NCBI RefSeq assembly: GCF_029892565.1
Contig: NZ_JARXVH010000029.1
Span: forward strand, 30,099 to 94,098
DNA: 64,000 nt
Reading direction: 5' to 3'
From: Streptomyces pseudovenezuelae
Lineage (GTDB): Bacteria; Actinomycetota; Actinomycetes; Streptomycetales; Streptomycetaceae
The notes below the pieces were generated by a model, which did no database searches, was not told the origin of the DNA, and was given only the letters and a program-made list of their open reading frames with translations. A program made the position numbers and the translations under genes. Positions 49,239-58,907 of this stretch are shown in pieces. The stretch's first letter is position 1, and the number at the start of each line of letters is the position of its first letter.

Positions 49239-50762
49239 TCAATGACCGGCCTCTCGTCCTCCGGCTGGTTCCTGTGCCGCCGACACCCGGCCGCGTATGC
49301 CGCCCAGTAGGAGGGCTCCCTGCGTATCGCCCCTGCGCAGGTCGTCTTCCACCACGGAGGCGTTCACCTTCCCGCTGGGCAGGCGAGGCAATTTGGCGAC
49401 GGCGAGGACTGCATCCGGCATCGACGGTCCCAGGGCTGCCCGCAGCGCGTTGACTAGTTCGCGGTCACCGACGACCGCATCGGTCTCCAGCGCCAGGACG
49501 AGATCGCCGTCGATGTCCCGGTCGACCTGCAGGCAGCAGGCCGCCCGTACGCCTGGTTCACTCAGCGCGGCGGCCGTGATCGAGGCGAGGTCCACAGCCA
49601 CGCCCCGCCGCTTCACCACCGAGTCCAGCCGTCCTTCCACAACCAGCGCCCCCTGCGGGGTCAGTCTCCCTCTGTCCTGGGTCTCGAACGCCGTCACCCC
49701 ATCTCGCCGTGACAGCGTGGCAGCTGCGTCGGGGTGCAGTTCCGGGTCGAGATACCCCAGTGATCCATCCGGGGTCTCGATGACAGTCCGGAAGGTTTGC
49801 CCCGTCTGGGACGTGGCGTCAGGCAGTTGGCGCAGCACCGTGCCGGGCAGCGGGTGCCCCACCGGCCAGAGACCTGCGTCGGGGCCGTCTCCGGTGAACC
49901 AGAACTTGGCCAGGGTGGTCTCCGAGGGGCCGTAGAGGTTACCGATCCGCGTGCGCGGCGCCGCCTGCCGCCACTGCCGGACATGCCTGGCGTACAGCGG
50001 CTCGCCCGCGAATAGCGACCAGCGCAGCCCCGGTGCGGTGGTCGTGTTGCCCGCCAGCCATCGGGTGCTGAGGCTGGGCACCAGGTGGACGAGGTCAATG
50101 TCCTCGGCACGGAGCCAGGCGAGTACGGAACGCGCGTCGGTACGCACACCCGGGCCCGCCACGTGGAGGCGGCCGCCCCGCACCAGGGGAACCAGCATCT
50201 CCCTGAGCACCACGTCGAAGGACGGGGATGTGAGCATCGCGGCGCGGAAGCCGGGTTCGAGATCCAGCTCGTCATTCTCCCAGTCCAGGAAGGCGGCCAG
50301 TCCCCGGGCATTGCCGATGATGCCCTTCGGTGCGCCCTGGCTTCCCGAGGTGAACGTCACGTAGCCCGCTTCGTCCGGCAGGATCCGCGCGTTCGCCACA
50401 CCGGTGGAGATCCGGGGCTCGGATGCTTCGTGGATCACGGCGGCCGGCCGGACCGCGGCAAGCAGGTTCTCGGCGCGTTCGCGGGGGAGGTAGCTGTCGA
50501 GCAGGAACGGTACCGCCCCGGCCGCGCGCACACCGAGGAAGAGGCCGGGCAGGTCGACGCCACCGCGGGCCCTGATCGCCACGACACTGTTCGGTGCCAG
50601 GCGCTCGCCCAACGCGACGCCCGTCCGTTCGACAGTCGACCACAGCTCTTCATAGGTGATGGTCCGGTCGATACCGACGACCGCCGGCTCACTTGCGTGC
50701 TTGGAGACCGTGGTCCTCACCTGGTCCAGCACCGGGCACTCCATCAGCGGTACCATTTCCAC
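49239..50762 (-). CDS. Free-standing adenylation enzyme
   Basis: 507 residues of the ANL family. Motifs: A3 YVTFTSGSQGAPKGI, A4 SPSFDVVLREML, A5 NLYGPSETTLAKFW, A7 FETQDRGRL and A10 LPRLPSGKVNAS with the catalytic Lys. It is a complete A domain without a fused carrier, so it should load the free carrier at 52196-52441. The A4 region (DVVLR) is unusual and gives no confident substrate. GTG 50762 is used; ATG 50756 is possible. A three-fold 11-12-bp repeat covers the start region. It is the last gene of the NRPS operon. Confidence 0.9.
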   Translation of the reverse strand: MEMVPLMECPVLDQVRTTVSKHASEPAVVGIDRTITYEELWSTVERTGVALGERLAPNSVVAIRARGGVDLPGLFLGVRAAGAVPFLLDSYLPRERAENLLAAVRPAAVIHEASEPRISTGVANARILPDEAGYVTFTSGSQGAPKGIIGNARGLAAFLDWENDELDLEPGFRAAMLTSPSFDVVLREMLVPLVRGGRLHVAGPGVRTDARSVLAWLRAEDIDLVHLVPSLSTRWLAGNTTTAPGLRWSLFAGEPLYARHVRQWRQAAPRTRIGNLYGPSETTLAKFWFTGDGPDAGLWPVGHPLPGTVLRQLPDATSQTGQTFRTVIETPDGSLGYLDPELHPDAAATLSRRDGVTAFETQDRGRLTPQGALVVEGRLDSVVKRRGVAVDLASITAAALSEPGVRAACCLQVDRDIDGDLVLALETDAVVGDRELVNALRAALGPSMPDAVLAVAKLPRLPSGKVNASVVEDDLRRGDTQGALLLGGIRGRVSAAQEPAGGREAGH

Positions 50763-50797
50763 TCGATTTTCACTTGATTTCTCACTCGATTCGAGAC
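50755..50797 (-). repeat. Triple 11-12-bp repeat over the start of the adenylation gene
   Basis: On the plus strand CACTCGATT, CACTTGATT and CACTCGATT recur with 11- and 12-bp spacing directly over and before the start codon. It could be an operator or a local tandem duplication. The intergenic stretch 50763-50898 holds nothing else clear. Confidence 0.6.
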
Positions 50798-50898
50798 GCA
50801 GGGGTCAGATTCCGGACTTTGTCCCAGGACTCACGTTCCTCAGCGGCAGCACGGCCGGCCGCAACACGGCGATGATCAGAGTGACTTGACGGACTGTG

Positions 50899-52206
50899 TC
50901 ACCGGCCTTCTCCGGCGTGCCCGGTGAACGTCAGTTCGCTCTCGATTCGGCGGAACTCTTCATGGTCGCGCTCGACCTGGTCGAGATCGCGATGGGCGAG
51001 CAGTGCCCAGCCCCGCGTCATGGTGGACATCAGCCCGCCGGTCGGGGACACGACGTCGCCGTCGCGTACGGACAGCTCGGCGTGCCGACAACTGCGCAGC
51101 GTCCGTATCCGTTCCAGGGCGGCTGTGTTCGTCACCGTGCCATGGCGGCGGAAGACCAGATAGACGCCGCGTACGCGCCGCTGGAGCCTGTAGTCCCCTC
51201 CGTCCGTAGCCCCTTCGGCCAGTCGCTGGACGTATCGGGAGATGCCGCTGCCGCCAGTCGCCAGTTCGGCCGCACCCACCAGGCCGGAGCCGGCGAGTCG
51301 CGCTCCGGTCTCCATCAGCAGGGGGCCGTCTTCCGTGAGCATCACCTCGTTGTGGCAGGCGCCGAACCGGATGCCCAGGGCGTTCAGCACCCGTTTCACA
51401 TAGGGGACGAGTGCCGCGATCTCCGGAGAGTCCTCGGGCAGGAAATCGGTGCTCTCGTAGACCGCGAAGCTGTCGCCGAAGGCGACCTTGTTGTAGCGGC
51501 AGACGTTCGTCACGACGTGATGACCCCGGTCGCTGAACGTGTCCACGACATATTCGGTTCCGTGGACCCGTTCCTGGACGAGCACGGTGTCGTTGACAGA
51601 GCCCATCACGTTGCGTGTACCCAGCACCTCCCGGACCGTCGCTTCCAGGTCACTGCCTCGACGGGCGAGCCTGAGGCCGTCTGACATGGCGCTCCTGGTC
51701 GGCTTGACGACCAGGTCACCTGTCTCCGTCGACAGCCCGTGGGCCGCCACAGTCTGCGCGGATCCGCGCCAGTCGGTAACGGGCATGGACCTGATGACCG
51801 GCACCCCGGCGTCCTGGAGTGTGCGCATCATGGCGGCCTTGTCCCGGCGTGCGCGGGAGAGGGCCGGGTCGTTCGCCAGGGTGAGACCGAGTTCGGCGGA
51901 CAGGGAGTCGGCCAGTTCCACCCCGGTCTCGATACCCGCAATCACCGCCAGAGGACCGAGGTTCCTGACGAAGTCCACGACACGGGAGAAGCCCTTTTCC
52001 GCGGATATCACGTCGGTGTGGTCGCCCGCCTCGAAAGTCCGGGTGAGCCGCGGGTCGGGGGGAGGATAACTGAGGACCGCGTAAGTGGTCAGACCGGCCC
52101 GTCGCAGAGCCTTTCCCAAGGCCACGCCCGATGAGTAGGGATCCACCAGGACCACAGCACCGCCGGTCCCGGGCCCTGGCGTCACAGGGTTCTGGTCACT
52201 CGGCAC
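50899..52206 (-). CDS. ATP-grasp ligase
   Basis: 435 residues. The N-terminus (AVVLVDPYSSGVALGKALRR) is the PreATP-grasp domain. The ATP-grasp core follows with DKAAMMRTLQDAGVPVIRS, LVVKPTRSAMSDGL (ATP Lys), VLVQERVHGTEYVVDT and the metal-binding ACHNEVMLTEDGPLLMETGAR. Such enzymes join a carboxylate to an amine through an acyl phosphate, as in L-amino-acid or dipeptide ligases of non-ribosomal pathways. GTG 52206 overlaps the end of the carrier gene (stop at 52196), so the pair is coupled. It might amidate or ligate an amino acid to a carrier-bound or released intermediate. Confidence 0.9.
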   Translation of the reverse strand: MPSDQNPVTPGPGTGGAVVLVDPYSSGVALGKALRRAGLTTYAVLSYPPPDPRLTRTFEAGDHTDVISAEKGFSRVVDFVRNLGPLAVIAGIETGVELADSLSAELGLTLANDPALSRARRDKAAMMRTLQDAGVPVIRSMPVTDWRGSAQTVAAHGLSTETGDLVVKPTRSAMSDGLRLARRGSDLEATVREVLGTRNVMGSVNDTVLVQERVHGTEYVVDTFSDRGHHVVTNVCRYNKVAFGDSFAVYESTDFLPEDSPEIAALVPYVKRVLNALGIRFGACHNEVMLTEDGPLLMETGARLAGSGLVGAAELATGGSGISRYVQRLAEGATDGGDYRLQRRVRGVYLVFRRHGTVTNTAALERIRTLRSCRHAELSVRDGDVVSPTGGLMSTMTRGWALLAHRDLDQVERDHEEFRRIESELTFTGHAGEGR

Positions 52207-52441
52207 GGGAGACCCCCCGTACCCCGTCGTACAGTTCGCGGACGTTCGCGGCGGTATAGACGTCGAGGATGTTGATCTGGATTCCCCAGCGTTCGTCCAG
52301 TTCGACGGCCAGTCGGGCAACCAGGAGCGAATCCCCGCCGTTGTCCAAAATGCTGACCTCGGGACTCAGGTCAGGCACTTTGAAGATCTGGGCACACAGG
52401 TTCACGAATTCGGTAAAAGTTGGTGCGCTCGGCGTTGACAT
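52196..52441 (-). CDS. Free-standing peptidyl carrier protein
   Basis: 81 residues from ATG 52441 (GGAGAG upstream). The phosphopantetheine site is ILDNGGDSLLVARL, with the Ser modified. The small size and absence of fused domains make it a stand-alone T domain. Likely partners are the adenylation enzyme at 49239-50762 and possibly the condensation domains of the large NRPS proteins upstream. Confidence 0.9.
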   Translation of the reverse strand: MSTPSAPTFTEFVNLCAQIFKVPDLSPEVSILDNGGDSLLVARLAVELDERWGIQINILDVYTAANVRELYDGVRGVSRAE

Positions 52442-52470
52442 CGTTTTCTCTCCACCTCGATCGGTCGGTC

Positions 52471-53244
52471 TCACAATGCTGGGACCGCTTCGGAATCGCC
52501 CTGGATGTTTGCCAGCTGGTTTCGATCAGCCAGGCAGCCGGCTATGGCGTGGAAGGTCTCCTCCATGCTGAAGAACTCACTGTGAAGCGGACTCGTGACG
52601 GTGTGCCGCGCCGGACAGTCCGCCGGGCACGGGTGGTCCTGTGCCAGGACATGCAGTTCCTGTTCGTCAGCCTCCCGTCCCGCCGGATCGCAGGCGGCGG
52701 TCTCATGTGCCAGCCAGTCCGCCTGCATGGCGGCCAGTTGGCGGGCCGTCGACCCCAGCCCCAGAGGGGGTCTCGTGTACGACTCGGTCAGCAGCGCCTC
52801 CACGACGGGCAAGGAGGCCGCCATGACCTCCCGGACGGTGTCGGCGGCCGGGGTGAGGCCGTCCTTGAGGTCTTCCGGTACCCGGGCCTTGGACAGCATG
52901 CCTGCGAGCAGTCGGGAGACCACCTCGGCCGGGGTGTCCTCAGGATTCAGCGCGACGATCCCCGGCCGTCTCGCGGTCTCCTGCCAGCAGTGATCTGCCA
53001 AGTGACGGGCGATCGAGGTGGCTCCGCAGTAGGCCACGATCAGTTCGATGTCGTCCTGGTCGAGCGCGTCGTGGCGGAACAGTTCGCGTGCGTACGCGCC
53101 GATCTCCGTGGACCGCGGTCGGACCTCGTCGAAAAGGTAGCGAGTACGACGCCCCAGTCGTTCAAGTCTCAGACTGCGGGTCCGGCCCGCCGTACCGACG
53201 CCCGGAAACTCCAGGACGATCAGCGTCCCCCGGTCCTTCGTCAT
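52471..53244 (-). CDS. Unknown protein of the NRPS operon, possibly alpha/beta-hydrolase-like
   Basis: 257 residues from ATG 53244, which has GAGGAG seven bases upstream. The N-terminus (GTLIVLEFPGVGTAGRTRSL) and IELIVAYCGATSIARHLAD recall the start and the nucleophile elbow of a thioesterase-type fold, but the usual GxSxG is replaced and no catalytic triad is clear. Cys-rich C-terminal segments (ETAACDPAG, HPCPADCPARH) might bind metal. No confident family. The gene lies between the NRPS-MFS gene and the carrier gene, so it belongs to the pathway. Confidence 0.7.
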   Translation of the reverse strand: MTKDRGTLIVLEFPGVGTAGRTRSLRLERLGRRTRYLFDEVRPRSTEIGAYARELFRHDALDQDDIELIVAYCGATSIARHLADHCWQETARRPGIVALNPEDTPAEVVSRLLAGMLSKARVPEDLKDGLTPAADTVREVMAASLPVVEALLTESYTRPPLGLGSTARQLAAMQADWLAHETAACDPAGREADEQELHVLAQDHPCPADCPARHTVTSPLHSEFFSMEETFHAIAGCLADRNQLANIQGDSEAVPAL

Positions 53245-53291
53245 GTGCTGCTCCTCGCCCGGTCGTGCCCTCATACGGTGTTTCGTCATGG

Positions 53292-56200
53292 CTACGGCCT
53301 CAGCTCCATCTGTTCATCAGTGCCGGACGGGAGGCGGTCGTCGACGTGATCGCCTCCACTCCCAACGGACGGCTGAGGTCCGCGGTGTGATCCGCCAGGG
53401 CGGCGCACGTCCGTTCCGTGCGTGGTGCCGGGGGATCGGGCGTACGCCGCGCGAGGAACCTCAGCGCGGGCCGACACCGCCCGGTCCCTCTGGTCCTGCA
53501 GGGCGTCGGCGTCGTCCTGCAGGGCTTCGAGGTCCCTGCCGACGGTCGCTCCCGCGTGGATGTCGGGCAGGAGGTCCTCCATGCGGCGCAGCGGGTGGTA
53601 CCGCAGTCCCAGAAGCCCCCAGCCGGCGAGGAGCAGACCACCGGTCACCATGAGGAGCCCCATGCCCCGGCCGCTTCCTGTGCCGAGTACCGGGCCCAGC
53701 ACGTCGACGAGGGCACCGCCCGGCGCCATCAGCGGTTCGAAGACGTGCTCGGTGAGGACCGGCGTCAGCAGGAACCCGACCGGCATCATCGCCATGGCGA
53801 GCATCTGGTTGGTTGCGAGCACCCGGCCCTGTAGTTCCAGGCCGACCTTCGCCTGGATGATGGCGAGCCAGTGGGCATTGAGGAGGGTGTTGCACGCCCA
53901 CCACAGGAACAATCCGATGGCGATGAGTACGGGGGAAGGGCTCAGCCCGATCACGGCCATGGCCAGCCCCACTCCGACGACCAGCCCGACCATGCCGTCT
54001 GCGCGTCGCCGGGTGCCGCCCCACAGCGCCATCGTCACACCACCGGCCACGGCTCCCAGGCCGCCCGCCGCGGTCACCAGACCCAGGACGGCCGGGGAGT
54101 GGCCGGACAGCACGAGGGGGGCGGTGAGCACGGTGGCCATCGACGTCACGAGGTTGACGACGACGAAGAACACCACCATGACCACCAGCGGCCTGCGCCG
54201 GACGATGAACCGCCATCCGCCGAGGATCGCCGCGCGGAACGTCTCACGCCGCTTGCGGAACAGCCGGTCGGGGAAGCGGACCGAGAGCAGAACGCCGATG
54301 CCGACGAGCAGAGCGCCGAGGTCGGTCCAGATCAGCCCCCGCAGGCCGATCAGCCCAATCAGGACGCCGCCGGCCAGCGGAGCGACCAGAGTGCTGACGG
54401 CGTTCCCCATCTGGGCGAGACCGGCAGCCTGCGCCAGATACGGCTTGGGGACGAGTCGTGACACGGAGGCTAGATAGGCTGGCCGGTGGAAAGCGTTCGC
54501 CAGGGAGACGGTCGTCGCGAAGACGGCGATCTCCCACACCTGGAGCCGGCCGGTCAGCACCAGGCCGATCAGCCCGGTCAGGACCACGCCGTAGACGATG
54601 TTGCAGTAGAGCATGACGGTGCGCTGCTCGTACCGGTCGGCCACGGCGCCGCCGAGAGGTGAGGCGAACACCGCCGGCAGCACGGCCAGCATGGTGATCA
54701 GCGCGTAGTACCCGACCTCTCCCGTGCGTTGGAAGACCCAGATGCCCAGGCCGAAGGTGGTGAGCGCGGAACCCGTGAGGGCGATGACCTGGCTGAGGGC
54801 GAGCCGGTAGAAAGCGAGGAGGTCACGGCGCGCCGCCTGCGCGGAGAAGCGAGGACGGCGACCGCCGTGCACCGGCCGGACGGTCTTCTTGTCGCGGCCG
54901 GCCGCCGGGATGTCCCCGTCCGTCGTGCCGGCAGCCCGCTGCCAGGACGTGAGCGTGTCGGTCACGATCGTGGCGAGCTCCGCGGCCTGGTGCTTCATGA
55001 AGTAGTGGCCCGCGTCGGGGATGACGGCGAGTTCCACCCGGTCGGCGAACTCGTACCACTCCTCGTAGCGCTCGGTGAACAGTTCGGTGGTGCGGTCGCC
55101 TTCGCCGATCACGCACAGGAGCGGAGCACGCAGTCGCCGGTGACCGGGGTCGGAGAGCTGAGAGCTGAACCAGTCGATGGCCTCGCGCACGTCGTGCCGC
55201 AGGCCGCGCATGATCGCGGTCTCGGTCTCCTCCTCCAGTTGCCCGCCCAGCGCCTGCAGGCCCTCCCGGTAGCGGCGGTTCGATATCCAGCGGTCGCTGG
55301 GCAGCCGCCGGCTCATCGCCGTGGCCAGCCGTCCCGGCAGGCGGGCGGCGGGGAACGCGGCTGCCAGCACGACTCCGGTCAGTTCGCGGCCACCGGCCTC
55401 CAGTTCGAGGGCGAGCGCCGCCGCGGCCGCCGTGCCCATGCAGTGGCCGTAGACCAGGAGGTCTCCGGTCGTCCGCGCGTCGAGTTCCGCCCTGCATCTG
55501 CCGATGAGTTCGGTCAACGCCAGCAGTGGTTCCTCGGGGCGGGCGGGATCATGGCCGGGCAGTTCGACCGCCAGGACCTCCACACCGGGTGCCCACGTGG
55601 CCAGTCGCTCGGCGAGGGGCAGGTACGAGGCGGAGGAGCCGCCCGCGTAGGGGAGACAGACCACCGTCAATGCCGGCGTTGCGCCTGCGGGCGGGCCTGC
55701 AAGTCGTTGCAGCAGCCGGTCGTCCGCCTCCGTGTGTTCGTCCAGGAACGCGGCGAGTTCACGGACCGTGGGCCGGGCGAACAAGTCGATCACGCGCAGT
55801 GCGGGATCGATGGCACGGGCCGCGCGCAGCGCGCTGAAGGAGTCGCCACCGAGGTTGAAGAAGTCCTCGTCGACACCGGGGGCGTTCTCCTCGAGTCCCA
55901 GGATCGAGTTCCAGACCCGGGCCACGTGCCGCTCCGTCGGCGTGCCGGGCGCGATCCGTTCCTCGTGCTGTTCGGCGCCGGGCTCGGGCAGTGCCGCTCG
56001 GTCGACCTTCCCGTTGGGGGTGAGGGGGATCTCCCTGACCGGCACCAGTGCGGCGGGCACCATGTGTTCGGGCAGTGCTTCGCGCAACGCGCTCCGTGCC
56101 GTCCGCAGGTCCAGCGTCTCGCCGCCCTGGGGCACCAGCCAGGCGACCAGCCGGGAGCGGTGGGCCTCCCCGCTGGCAAGCACCACGGCGTCGCGTACGG

Positions 56201-58907
56201 TCGGCAGTTTCCGGCAGACGGCTGCCACCTCGCCCGGTTCCACCCGGTGGCCGCGGACCTTGATCTGGTCGTCGAGCCTGCCGAGGAACTCGATGAGTCC
56301 GTCCGCGCGTACGCGCACCCGGTCGCCGGTGCGGTAGCAGCGGTCCTCGCCGGTGAGGGGGTCGGGGACATAGGCCCGGCCGGTCGCGGCCGGGTCGCCG
56401 AGGTAGCCGCGGGCGACGCCGGGGCCGGCGAGGAGGAGTTCACCGGCGACGGTGGGCGGGAGGATCCGTCCGGCGGGGTCCACCACGTAGCAGACCGCGT
56501 TGGGGAAGGGTCGGCCGAGCGGGGCCACCGCCCCGCAGCCGGGTGGGACCTGTGCGAGGTCGCAGCCGAGTACGGAAACCGTGGTCTCCGTCGGCCCGTA
56601 GTGGTTGTGCAGGACGAGATCGGGGCGTGCCGCCCGGATCCGGTCGGCCAGTGACCAGGGGCAGGCCTCGCCGGCGAGGATCAGTGTCTGGCGGGGCAGC
56701 ACGGTGGCGAGGTCGCCGTGCGCAGCCAGCAGTTCCAGATGGCTCGGCACCATCTTGACGACGTCGACACGGTGCCGCCGGAGGTAGTCGGCCAGGGCAC
56801 CGGGGTCCGTGGCCGTCTCCCGCGCCACGAGGTGCAGGGTGCCACCGCTGATCAACGGGCCGAACAGCGAGACGAAGCCCAGGTCGGCCGCTGCTGTCGA
56901 CAGCAGCGCGAAGGACCTGCCGTGCCCGTCGACGCGCTCCAGAACGGCGTGCAGGTAGTGCACGATGCTGCGGTGCTGAACCGCGACGCCTTTGGGGACT
57001 CCGGTGGAGCCCGAGGTGAAGACGACGTACGCGAGGTGTTCGGGCCGCACGTCCGCGACGGGCCGCTCGCGCCGAAGTCCGGGATCCGTGACGAGGTCCT
57101 CGACGACGAGCACATGCTCGGCCCGCACGCGGGAGTCCAGAGCGCGTTCGGCGAGGACGATCCTGGCGCCCGCCGTCTGCACGGTCCGGTTCAGACGGTC
57201 GTCCGGGTAGGACGGTTCGAGGGTGACGAAGGCGGCTCCGGCCTTGAGCACACCGAGCAGCGCCGCCTGCAGGGCCAGGCCTCGCTCGGACAGGATCGCG
57301 ACGGGTTCGTCGGCACGGACTCCGAGAGACAGCAGCCGGCGGGCGATCCGGTTGGCCTGTTCCTCCAGTTCCCGGTAGGTGAGCGAACCGTCGGAGGCGA
57401 CCACCGCGACGGTGTCGGGAACGGCGTCCGCCCAGTCCTCGAAGAGTGCGGCGAGCGGACGCCCGAGGGGGTAGTCGCGTACCGGTCCGCGCACCACCGA
57501 GGTCTCCGGGTCGGCGAGGGCGACCGCGCTGAGCACGCGGTCGGGGTCGTTGAGGAGTCCCTGGAGCAGGCGCGTGTACCAGTCGGCGATCCGTTCCGCC
57601 GTCGCCGGGTCGAAGAGCGCCGAGCGGTACTCCAGCACTCCCCGGAGCAGGCCGCCCTCCTCCTCGACGAAGCGCAGGGTGAGATCGGTCTTTGCGTAGC
57701 CGGTGCCGGCCTCAGCGAGCTCGGCCTCCACGCCCGGAAACCGCGTGCCGACGTCCGGGCGCCTGTAGAGGTTGACCATGGTGTCGAAAAGGCCGTTGGA
57801 TCCGGGGATCCGCTGCGGGCGCAGCCGTTCCACGACCCGGTCGAACGGCGCGTCGGCGTGATCGAGCGCGTCCAGTGTGTCCGTCCGTACCCGCTCCAGC
57901 AGCTCACGTCCCGTGGGGTCGCCGGACAGATTGGTACGGACCACCACGGTGTTGACGAACAGGCCGACAGCGGCCGTGCTGCCCGGGGCTCGCCGGCCTC
58001 CTTCCGGGACGCCCACCGCGATGTCGTGGCTGCCCGAGATCCGGGAGAGCAGTGTCTGCCACACGGCGAGGAAGACCACGAACGGGGTGCAGCCGACGCC
58101 CTGGGCCAGCGCCCGCACGCGTGCGGGAACGTCCTCCGGCCAGGTCAGTGGGGCCTTCCCGCCCATGTCATCGCCGGTGCCGCGGGGGTGGTCCGTGGGC
58201 AGGTCCAGGCCGCTCTCAAGACCCTTCAGCCGCTCCTCCCACCACTGCAGGCGGCGTTCAGCCAGCGGGCCGGTGGCGTCGTCCGGTATGTCGGCGTACT
58301 GCGTCGGCGCGGGCGGAGGCGCGGCATGGGCCGTCCTTGCCGCGTACAACGCGGCAAGGTCGTCGATCAGTAGTTCGTTGGAGTGCGCGTCGGTGGCGAT
58401 GTGGTGCAGCACGAGGAGCAGTGCGTGGTCGTCCGGCGCGAGCGTGAAGCAGGAGACCCGCAGCGGGACCTCCCGGTCCAGGGCGAACGGACGCCGTACC
58501 GACTCCCGCACTCTTCGGTCGAATTCGCCGGCGGAATCCGGGTGCGCCGTCAGGTCGACCAGGTCCACCAGGACCTCGCCCGCCGGGCGCAGGACCAGTA
58601 CCGGGCGCTCCTCGCGCGCGTCGACGACGCCGCGCAGCACGCGGTGCCGGTCGGCGAGATCGACGACGGCGTCAAGCAGCGCCTCGCGGTCCAGCGGGCC
58701 GCGCAGCCGCAGCAGTACCGGCACGTTGTAGGCGGGACTCTCCGGGTGCAGCTGGGCCTCGAACCAGAAGCGCCGCTGGACGGACCGGAGGGGGACGGGC
58801 GCGTCGCCCGCCGTGGTGGGGCGGGCGACGCGGGTGGTTCTGGCCGCGAGCAGGGCGCGCAGCCGTTCCTCGTTCTGATCGCGGGGGCGGGCGGTGGGGA
58901 CGCTCAT
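53292..58907 (-). CDS. NRPS C-A-PCP-TE fused to an MFS transporter
   Basis: 1871 residues from ATG 58907 (overlaps the upstream stop as ATGA). Order: condensation domain with LHHIATDAHS near 165 (HHxxxD then Ala for Gly); adenylation domain with VVFTSGSTGVPKGV near 629 and NHYGPTETT; PCP with NLGGDSFSALRAA near 1020; thioesterase (VVCLPYAGGSSASY, then VYGHCMGTAAAAAL near 1155), whose nucleophile is Cys rather than Ser; then about 12 membrane helices (residues ~1364-1755) of a DHA3-type MFS exporter and a disordered tail. Read in the A-domain pocket, the residues suggest the code D-L-V-K-I-A-H-V-S-K, for which I know no clear match. Fusion of release and export domains suggests the product is handed to the transporter. 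Confidence 0.93.
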   Translation of the reverse strand: MSVPTARPRDQNEERLRALLAARTTRVARPTTAGDAPVPLRSVQRRFWFEAQLHPESPAYNVPVLLRLRGPLDREALLDAVVDLADRHRVLRGVVDAREERPVLVLRPAGEVLVDLVDLTAHPDSAGEFDRRVRESVRRPFALDREVPLRVSCFTLAPDDHALLLVLHHIATDAHSNELLIDDLAALYAARTAHAAPPPAPTQYADIPDDATGPLAERRLQWWEERLKGLESGLDLPTDHPRGTGDDMGGKAPLTWPEDVPARVRALAQGVGCTPFVVFLAVWQTLLSRISGSHDIAVGVPEGGRRAPGSTAAVGLFVNTVVVRTNLSGDPTGRELLERVRTDTLDALDHADAPFDRVVERLRPQRIPGSNGLFDTMVNLYRRPDVGTRFPGVEAELAEAGTGYAKTDLTLRFVEEEGGLLRGVLEYRSALFDPATAERIADWYTRLLQGLLNDPDRVLSAVALADPETSVVRGPVRDYPLGRPLAALFEDWADAVPDTVAVVASDGSLTYRELEEQANRIARRLLSLGVRADEPVAILSERGLALQAALLGVLKAGAAFVTLEPSYPDDRLNRTVQTAGARIVLAERALDSRVRAEHVLVVEDLVTDPGLRRERPVADVRPEHLAYVVFTSGSTGVPKGVAVQHRSIVHYLHAVLERVDGHGRSFALLSTAAADLGFVSLFGPLISGGTLHLVARETATDPGALADYLRRHRVDVVKMVPSHLELLAAHGDLATVLPRQTLILAGEACPWSLADRIRAARPDLVLHNHYGPTETTVSVLGCDLAQVPPGCGAVAPLGRPFPNAVCYVVDPAGRILPPTVAGELLLAGPGVARGYLGDPAATGRAYVPDPLTGEDRCYRTGDRVRVRADGLIEFLGRLDDQIKVRGHRVEPGEVAAVCRKLPTVRDAVVLASGEAHRSRLVAWLVPQGGETLDLRTARSALREALPEHMVPAALVPVREIPLTPNGKVDRAALPEPGAEQHEERIAPGTPTERHVARVWNSILGLEENAPGVDEDFFNLGGDSFSALRAARAIDPALRVIDLFARPTVRELAAFLDEHTEADDRLLQRLAGPPAGATPALTVVCLPYAGGSSASYLPLAERLATWAPGVEVLAVELPGHDPARPEEPLLALTELIGRCRAELDARTTGDLLVYGHCMGTAAAAALALELEAGGRELTGVVLAAAFPAARLPGRLATAMSRRLPSDRWISNRRYREGLQALGGQLEEETETAIMRGLRHDVREAIDWFSSQLSDPGHRRLRAPLLCVIGEGDRTTELFTERYEEWYEFADRVELAVIPDAGHYFMKHQAAELATIVTDTLTSWQRAAGTTDGDIPAAGRDKKTVRPVHGGRRPRFSAQAARRDLLAFYRLALSQVIALTGSALTTFGLGIWVFQRTGEVGYYALITMLAVLPAVFASPLGGAVADRYEQRTVMLYCNIVYGVVLTGLIGLVLTGRLQVWEIAVFATTVSLANAFHRPAYLASVSRLVPKPYLAQAAGLAQMGNAVSTLVAPLAGGVLIGLIGLRGLIWTDLGALLVGIGVLLSVRFPDRLFRKRRETFRAAILGGWRFIVRRRPLVVMVVFFVVVNLVTSMATVLTAPLVLSGHSPAVLGLVTAAGGLGAVAGGVTMALWGGTRRRADGMVGLVVGVGLAMAVIGLSPSPVLIAIGLFLWWACNTLLNAHWLAIIQAKVGLELQGRVLATNQMLAMAMMPVGFLLTPVLTEHVFEPLMAPGGALVDVLGPVLGTGSGRGMGLLMVTGGLLLAGWGLLGLRYHPLRRMEDLLPDIHAGATVGRDLEALQDDADALQDQRDRAVSARAEVPRAAYARSPGTTHGTDVRRPGGSHRGPQPSVGSGGDHVDDRLPSGTDEQMELRP

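Noticed and set aside
54729..58373. Large plus-strand frames opposite the NRPS gene
   Set aside because: Antisense shadows of the NRPS coding sequence; no domain recognisable.
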